Origin: SCUN01 sp964355365
GTDB taxonomy: Bacteria; Acidobacteriota; Vicinamibacteria; Vicinamibacterales; SCN-69-37
DNA: 10,450 nt
NCBI GenBank assembly: GCA_964355365.1
Contig: CAYHEX010000143.1
Location: forward strand, 1 to 10,450
Direction: 5' to 3'
This document shows positions 6,027 through 10,450 of this stretch, piece by piece. The notes below the pieces were generated by a model, which searched no databases, had not been told where the DNA came from, and saw only the letters and a program-made list of their open reading frames with translations. Both the position numbers and the translations under genes were made by a program. Position 1 is the first letter of the stretch. The number at the start of each line of letters is the position of its first letter.

Positions 6027-6055
6027 TCAGACGCCGTACGGTGGGGCGGGGTCCC
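6027..6055 (-). promoter_or_regulatory. Candidate ECF-sigma promoter of the fasciclin gene
   Basis: On the minus strand GGGAC (6055-6051), a 17-nt spacer, then CGTCTGA (6033-6027). This resembles the GGAAC / CGTC-type boxes common for ECF sigma factors, with one change in the -35 box. It sits just beyond the T-run that follows the 6063-6172 hairpin. Judged by eye. Confidence 0.35.
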
Positions 6056-6172
6056 AGAAGAAAATGGGGCAATGAGGCAATGAGGCAATGAGGCAATGGG
6101 GCAATGAAGACCGGGATCCTCATTGCCCCATTGCCCCATTGCCCCATTGCCCCATTGCCCCATTGCCTCATT
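6056..6172 (-). terminator. Repeat-built hairpin acting as probable terminator of the permease gene
   Basis: In minus-strand RNA the two arms of array D form a stem of about 44 pairs in which unit variants meet as G-U pairs; in plus-strand RNA the same positions would be A-C mismatches. The minus-strand arm is followed by TTTTCTTCT (6064-6056). This fits an intrinsic terminator between the permease and the fasciclin promoter, though the stem is far longer than usual. Confidence 0.5.
6063..6172 (-). repeat. 8-bp tandem array in two opposite arms (CATTGCCC/T family), copy D
   Basis: The left arm 6063-6107 reads AATGGGGC, AATGAGGC three times, AATGGGGC, AATGA. The right arm 6121-6172 is five CATTGCCC units, one CATTGCCT and CATT. 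They are separated by 13 nt containing GGGATCC. The left arm is identical, over 45 bases, to the reverse complement of copy A. The right arm contains the TGA stop codon of the permease (6170-6168). Confidence 0.92.
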
Positions 6173-8585
6173 CTCTGAGCGCGACGATGGGGTCGATCTT
6201 CGAGGCACGGCGCGCAGGCACGAACGTCGCAGCCAGCGTGACAATCGCGGTGATGACGATTGATCCGCCCAGCACGCGCGGACTCAGCGCGCTGACGCCG
6301 TAGAGCGCGCCCCCGAACAGTTGCGCGACCAAGATGCCGATCGCGCCGCCGATCAGCATGCCGATGACCGTGAGGCGCGCGCCGATCGCCATCGTGGCGT
6401 TGATGACCCGCTGCGTGGTGGCGCCCAGCGCCATCTCGATGCCGATGTCGCGGGTGCGCCGCGCGACCGCAAACGCGACGACGCCGTAGAGACCGACGAC
6501 GGCCAGCAGCAGACTGATCGCGCCGATCGCGGTGACCACGCCGGCGAGCAGGCGCTCGCCAAACAACGCGCGCCGAAGATGCTGCGACTTGGTCATCAGC
6601 TCAACCGGCGGCATCGCCGGATTGAGTTCCCGCACGAGATCACGCGTGACGGCCGCCAGCGTGTTCTCATCCAGCGACCCGCGCGTGATCAGGGTCATCT
6701 CGCCCGCGCGCTGTTGCGAGAGCGGCAAGTAGAGATACGGGGGCGTGGTTTCCTTCAGCGTGGCGTACTTGGTGTCGTGCGCCACGCCGATCACTGTCGC
6801 CGGAGAGCGCGCTCCGGTGGTGCTGTTGACCAGATCGACCGCCCGATTGATCGCATCGCCGCCCGGCCAATACAGATGGGCCATGGTCTCGTTGATGATC
6901 AGCACGCGCGCGCCGTTCGTCACGTCCTGCGATCCGAAGTCCCGCCCTCGCACGAGCGGAATGTCCATGGTCGCGAAATAGCCCGGCGACACGACGTTCT
7001 GCCGAATCGCCAGCGGGGTCTGTCCCTTCGGAGGCTCGATACCGGGAATCGCCACGTTCTGAGTGGCGCCGCCGCCGTACAACGAGTTCAGCGGCACATG
7101 CCGAACGAACGCGGCGGCATCGATGCCCGCCCGATGCCGCGCGCGGTCGAGCAGGTCGTCGTAGAACGCCTGCGCACGCGGGGCGTCGTAGCCGAACGCA
7201 CCCGGCGACAACGCCGCGAACGCCAGCGACGATGTGGGCAACACGGCATGCTGATTCTGGGCATTCAGCAGGCTGATACCGAACAGCGCCGACAACAACA
7301 CCAGCAGGAACGAGACCGCGACCTGCCCCGTCACCAGCACCGAGCGCATGCGGTCGCCGCGCTTCCCCGAGAGCGATCCCGCACCCTTGATGAGCGTTGC
7401 CAGATCCGAGCGCGTGGCGATGAGTGCCGGCACGAGTCCCGACAGCAACGTCGCCGCGACGCCAATGGCGATGCTGATCGCTGCGATGCGCGCGTCGATG
7501 CGAAAGTCGAGATTGAAGGACACGGGCAACGGCGGCAACAGCGCCGGCGCCAATCGCAGCAGCCATGCGGCCACGAGGAGCGACACGCCCACCGCCAGCG
7601 CCGAGAGCGCCGCGGTCTCCGACAGCAACTGCCGCACGAGCTGGCCGCGGCTCGCGCCGAGCGACAGGCGGATGGCCACTTCCTTTCGACGCGACTCGCC
7701 GTGGCCGAGCAGGAGCCCGGCCACATTCGCGCAGCCGATGATGAGCGGCAGGCTCACGAGCACGATCGCCAGCGCGATCGCGACCGAGAAGCCCTGGACG
7801 CGCACGTCCTTCTCGAAGTCGGCGGTCAGCGTCGTCGCCAGGTCGGTGTCGGGATGATCGTGCGCTATGCGCTGGCCGAGGGCGACGACTTCGGCGCGAG
7901 CCTGTTCGATCGTGGCGCCCGGCGCGAGCCGCGCGAACGTCGAATACGAGCGCTCCGTGCGCGTGCCCAGGCTGCGTCCATTCCGTGCGGCCGCGTCCGT
8001 CGTCATCCACACCGCCGGCGCCAAGAGGGGCTGCGTGCCCGCGAATCCCTGCGGCAGCACGCCGACGATCATCCACGGCTTCGTGTTGAGCTTGATCGGC
8101 CGGCCAACGATGTTGGGATCGCCTGCGAAGTGGCTTTGCCAGTAGTCGTAGCTGATGGCGACGGCGGGCGCTGCGCCGGCGGCACGATCGATCTCGCCAA
8201 CCGTTCGCCCGCGCGTCGCGCTCACGCCCAGTGTCGAGAAGTAGTTCGCCGTCACAAGTCCGAGGCTCACCACCTCCGGACTGCGACTGCCGTCGTCTTC
8301 GATCGCGCCCGCCAGTTGGTACGCGGCGAGTCCCTCGATCGACGTCGCTGCCGACGCGATGTCCTCGAAGGCCGGATACGACAGATCAGACCGTGATCCC
8401 GCGAAGACCCGGACGAGCCCGGCCGGATCGCGAATGGGCAGCGGCCTGTAGAGCAGCGCGTCGATCACGCTGAACGCGGCCGCGTTGATCGTCATGCCCA
8501 GCGCCAGCGACAGCACAGCCGCCGCCGACATCACCGGCCGGCGCCGGATCAACCGAACGGCATCTCGAAGGAGAGGCAGCGACAT
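6168..8585 (-). CDS. ADOP-type ABC transporter permease (MacB/FtsX-like, duplicated)
   Basis: Inner-membrane permease of the MacB superfamily with two FtsX-type halves in one chain; the substrate is unknown. Seen: 805 residues. A first helix lies at about 19-42 (LSLALGMTINAAAFSVIDALLYRPLP), then a periplasmic MacB-type domain to about 264. Helices follow at 265-293, 324-345 and 366-391, with ESRRKEVAIRLSLGASRGQLV (297-317) after the first. A second half starts with a helix at 415-440, a periplasmic domain to about 675, and helices near 680-706, 734-757 and 772-790. The repeated signature RRTRDIGIEMALGA is at 709-722 and the chain ends PARRASKIDPIVALRE. No ATPase gene is adjacent, which is typical of this acidobacterial group. 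The ATG at 8585 gives the usual N-terminus; its ribosome site is weak. The stop codon lies inside array D. Confidence 0.92.
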   Translation of the reverse strand: MSLPLLRDAVRLIRRRPVMSAAAVLSLALGMTINAAAFSVIDALLYRPLPIRDPAGLVRVFAGSRSDLSYPAFEDIASAATSIEGLAAYQLAGAIEDDGSRSPEVVSLGLVTANYFSTLGVSATRGRTVGEIDRAAGAAPAVAISYDYWQSHFAGDPNIVGRPIKLNTKPWMIVGVLPQGFAGTQPLLAPAVWMTTDAAARNGRSLGTRTERSYSTFARLAPGATIEQARAEVVALGQRIAHDHPDTDLATTLTADFEKDVRVQGFSVAIALAIVLVSLPLIIGCANVAGLLLGHGESRRKEVAIRLSLGASRGQLVRQLLSETAALSALAVGVSLLVAAWLLRLAPALLPPLPVSFNLDFRIDARIAAISIAIGVAATLLSGLVPALIATRSDLATLIKGAGSLSGKRGDRMRSVLVTGQVAVSFLLVLLSALFGISLLNAQNQHAVLPTSSLAFAALSPGAFGYDAPRAQAFYDDLLDRARHRAGIDAAAFVRHVPLNSLYGGGATQNVAIPGIEPPKGQTPLAIRQNVVSPGYFATMDIPLVRGRDFGSQDVTNGARVLIINETMAHLYWPGGDAINRAVDLVNSTTGARSPATVIGVAHDTKYATLKETTPPYLYLPLSQQRAGEMTLITRGSLDENTLAAVTRDLVRELNPAMPPVELMTKSQHLRRALFGERLLAGVVTAIGAISLLLAVVGLYGVVAFAVARRTRDIGIEMALGATTQRVINATMAIGARLTVIGMLIGGAIGILVAQLFGGALYGVSALSPRVLGGSIVITAIVTLAATFVPARRASKIDPIVALRE

Positions 8586-8629
8586 CGACGTCTGTCAGAC
8601 ATTACGCGCGGAACAAGGCTGAGTTGCAT

Positions 8630-8663
8630 AAAAAGGAGGGGCCGGCGATCTTCCGCCGGCCCC
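8630..8663 (-). terminator. Intrinsic terminator of the M14-like gene
   Basis: Stem GGGGCCGGCG (8638-8647) with exact complement (8654-8663) and a 6-nt loop. On the minus strand it is followed by TCC and TTTTT (8634-8630). It lies about 124 nt past the M14-like stop, with array E between, and 45 nt before the permease start, so it separates the two same-strand genes. Confidence 0.8.
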
Positions 8664-8664
8664 C

Positions 8665-8790
8665 GATTCCCGATTATCGATTCCCGATCGATTCCCGATT
8701 CCCGATCGATTCCCGATTAGCAATCGATTTCCGATTGGCAATCCCCCGATCCCAGATTGGCGATTGGCGTTTCGCGATTGGCGATGCTAC
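8665..8790 (+). repeat. GATTCCC-type tandem array, copy E
   Basis: GATTCCC and GATTCCCGATC words with an exact 18-bp unit at 8679-8696 and 8697-8714. Then follow GATTAGCAATC, GATTGGC words and the right edge TTTCGCGATTGGCGATGCTA-C. The word order and edge match copy B. The stop codon TAG of the M14-like gene (8789-8787) is the CTA of the edge GATGCTAC. Between 8586 and 8786 there is no gene; this array and the terminator account for most of it. Confidence 0.9.
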
Positions 8791-10450
8791 TTGCCATCGT
8801 TCCAATTCAGTATCGAGTTGAACACCATATTGAACTCCCCGTGGTTCTGCCACCGGTAGATCGGGTTGTTGGCGAACAGGATCACGCGGCCTTTGCCGTT
8901 GTACGCGCCGGGGATGTCGGCCACGAAGCCTTTGCCCGCCACCGCGTCCATGCCTGCGCCGAGACCGCTCAGCACCGCGGCGTCGCCGCCCACGTAGCGT
9001 GCCGCAATGCGTGACTGGTCCGACACGCCGACGCGGAACGTCAGCGCGCCTTGCGTGAACTTCACGGGGAAGATCGACGAGCCGTAGCCGTAGAAGATCT
9101 GGCTGTCCATGTTCACCACCTCGGCGTTGACGAGCGGTTTCTGCGCGTTCACGCCCTGCGGTGCTTCCGTGTCTATCGTCTTCGCAAATCCGAAGTCGAT
9201 CGGGAACCGCACCGCACCCTGCACCGCGATGAGCGTGCCGCCGCCCTCGAAGAACTTCGTGAACGCGTCCACGCCCGCCTGGCCGAAGCCGCCCGACATG
9301 TCATCGGTCGAGCCGTACTGGCCGAGGAACTTGAACTTGTCCGACTGTTTGTACGGCTGCGGTTTGGCCGCCGACTGCTGCATCACCTGCGTGCGGCCGA
9401 TCTGCTGCATCGCCATGATGACGACGTCGTAGTCCTTCTTGAGATCGCCCTTCGCGACACGTTCCTTGAAGATCAGGTCGAAGGGAATACCGAACTTGTC
9501 GAAGGTGAAGCGGTACCAGCCGAGTTCCTGCGTCTGGCCCCACTGTGAGTAGATCGCCACGCGCGGCAGGTCGCCGTCATGGGTCGCCACCGTTGGTGCT
9601 GCGGACAGCGCCGCTGCGGTGAGGCCGAACTTGTCGGCTGCGGCCTTGACCGCCGTCATGTCGGCTCCGGCCGCCACGATGAACGAGCCGGCCGGGAACT
9701 CCACGCCTTCGGCCGTGAACGACTTCTCCGCGACCTTCATCGCGACGTTCTTCAGCGCGTAACGGAACGCGATCATGTTGTTCGATCCGTAGTGCGCGAT
9801 CGCCATGCCCGCCGTGCCCGTGCCCTTGATCGCGCCTTTCAGCGTGACCGTCGTCACCGGCGTCGTGGCCGCCGACAGGATGCTCTTGTCGTCGATCGAC
9901 TTCACCTCGACGTTCATCGCGTAGCCCATCGTCCAGCCGCTGTCGTCGTAGGTCATCAGACGCGCGTCCGGATAGTTCTGCTTCTCGAGGAGGTTCTTTG
10001 CGAGACGGCCGTACGGCTGATCGCGCTTGATCACGTATGAACCGGCCGCGTAGGTCGCATCGCCGACTTTGACGTCGGCTGAGGCCACGCCGATTTCAAT
10101 GCCCTGCGCGCGAAGGATGTTGACCATCTCCGCCGCCTTGGTCATGTCGCGCTGCATCGGGATCACGTAGCCGAACGGCGCCTTGGTCTTGCCTTCCTCG
10201 ATCGAGTTGCGCGTCTTGACGTAGAAGTTCTCGACGACGATCTGGGGGAAGGTGGAGGCGAGCTGCAGCGACGAGAGCACGCCGGTCTGCATGTAGTTCG
10301 CGTTGTTGCGGCGCGTGAAGTTGTTGGCCGCGCCGGCCGGCACCGGAATGCCGCGGTACCACTCGCGCAGCTGGTCGCCGCCCGCGCCGGTCGGAATCGC
10401 CGGACCGCGTCCGCCGCCACCGCCACCGCCGCCCGGAGCACCCGCCGCCG
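8787..10450 (-). CDS. C-terminal half of an M14-family zinc carboxypeptidase-like protein (5' end outside window)
   Basis: The frame is open to the window edge (554 residues visible), so the GTG at 10343 is internal and not the start. Near the edge is a run of eight glycines (APGGGGGGGGRG), then GDQLREWYRGIPVPAG. The visible part resembles the long region after the catalytic domain in large exported M14 peptidases of Acidobacteria and Gemmatimonadetes. Marks are FGYVIPMQRDMTKAAEMVNILRA, the beta-rich YAAGSYVIKRDQPYGRLAKNLL, DSGWTMGY, RVAIYSQWGQTQELGWYRFTFDKFGIPFD, and a Rossmann-like C-terminal domain with DYDVVIM and FFEGGGTLIAV, which looks like a class I glutamine amidotransferase fold. 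The HxxE...H zinc site would be upstream, so activity cannot be judged here. Its own terminator follows 124 nt downstream. Confidence 0.75.
   Translation of the reverse strand, partial: AAGAPGGGGGGGGRGPAIPTGAGGDQLREWYRGIPVPAGAANNFTRRNNANYMQTGVLSSLQLASTFPQIVVENFYVKTRNSIEEGKTKAPFGYVIPMQRDMTKAAEMVNILRAQGIEIGVASADVKVGDATYAAGSYVIKRDQPYGRLAKNLLEKQNYPDARLMTYDDSGWTMGYAMNVEVKSIDDKSILSAATTPVTTVTLKGAIKGTGTAGMAIAHYGSNNMIAFRYALKNVAMKVAEKSFTAEGVEFPAGSFIVAAGADMTAVKAAADKFGLTAAALSAAPTVATHDGDLPRVAIYSQWGQTQELGWYRFTFDKFGIPFDLIFKERVAKGDLKKDYDVVIMAMQQIGRTQVMQQSAAKPQPYKQSDKFKFLGQYGSTDDMSGGFGQAGVDAFTKFFEGGGTLIAVQGAVRFPIDFGFAKTIDTEAPQGVNAQKPLVNAEVVNMDSQIFYGYGSSIFPVKFTQGALTFRVGVSDQSRIAARYVGGDAAVLSGLGAGMDAVAGKGFVADIPGAYNGKGRVILFANNPIYRWQNHGEFNMVFNSILNWNDGK

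Noticed and set aside
6321..8396. A 691-codon open frame on the plus strand
   Set aside because: Arg/His/Gln-rich shadow opposite the ADOP permease, whose family match is clear over its full length.
8590..8600. Palindrome GTCTG-T-CAGAC just upstream of the permease ATG
   Set aside because: Only 5-bp arms; expected by chance often enough, and no promoter could be placed relative to it.
1..10450. tRNA, rRNA, known riboswitch, insertion sequence, phage or toxin-antitoxin genes
   Set aside because: Both strands were read for these and nothing convincing was seen; all long coding regions are accounted for by the listed genes.

Overview
The window is GC-rich DNA from a free-living Gram-negative bacterium. 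The best guess is an acidobacterium, perhaps of the Vicinamibacteria type. The reasons are an 805-residue 'orphan' MacB/FtsX-like permease of the ADOP kind with no ATPase beside it, a decayed remnant of a second such permease, and a run of exported peptidases. This is inference from gene content; no rRNA or other marker is present.

Layout: 1-471 (-) is the N-terminal part of an SGNH/GDSL hydrolase, cut by the window edge. 505-1659 (-) is an exported M19 dipeptidase, and 2001-3284 (+) an exported M20D amidohydrolase. The two are divergent across a 341-bp gap filled with inverted repeats. 3342-3655 (+) is a frameshifted C-terminal remnant of a permease. 3811-4200 (+) is an OsmC-family protein, followed at 4283-5344 (+) by a polytopic DUF1624/HGSNAT-like membrane protein. 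5438-5953 (-) is an exported fasciclin-domain protein converging on it. 6168-8585 (-) is the intact ADOP permease. 8787-10450 (-) is the C-terminal half of a large M14-type carboxypeptidase-like protein, open at the window edge. The three peptidase families (M19, M20D, M14-like) fit a cell that breaks down extracellular or periplasmic peptides; no transporter or regulator ties them into one system here.

The unusual content is between the genes. Five short-period tandem arrays, from three unrelated sequence families, each start within about ten bases of a stop codon or contain it: an 8-bp CATTGCCC/T family at 452-498 and 6063-6172, a 10-bp CACCTGCTCG array at 5349-5434, and a GATTCCC-type family at 3660-3801 and 8665-8790. 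Copies of one family keep the same internal order of variants, and one 45-bp stretch is identical at two sites 5.6 kb apart, so these look like dispersed elements rather than chance slippage. For two minus-strand genes the order is stop codon, tandem array, GC hairpin, T-run, which places the array in the 3' untranslated region. A fourth family, a 10-bp CCATGGAG(A/G)N repeat in mirror-image boxes, and a 136-bp composite hairpin lie between the divergent peptidase genes. No CRISPR array, tRNA, rRNA, phage or defence system was recognised.
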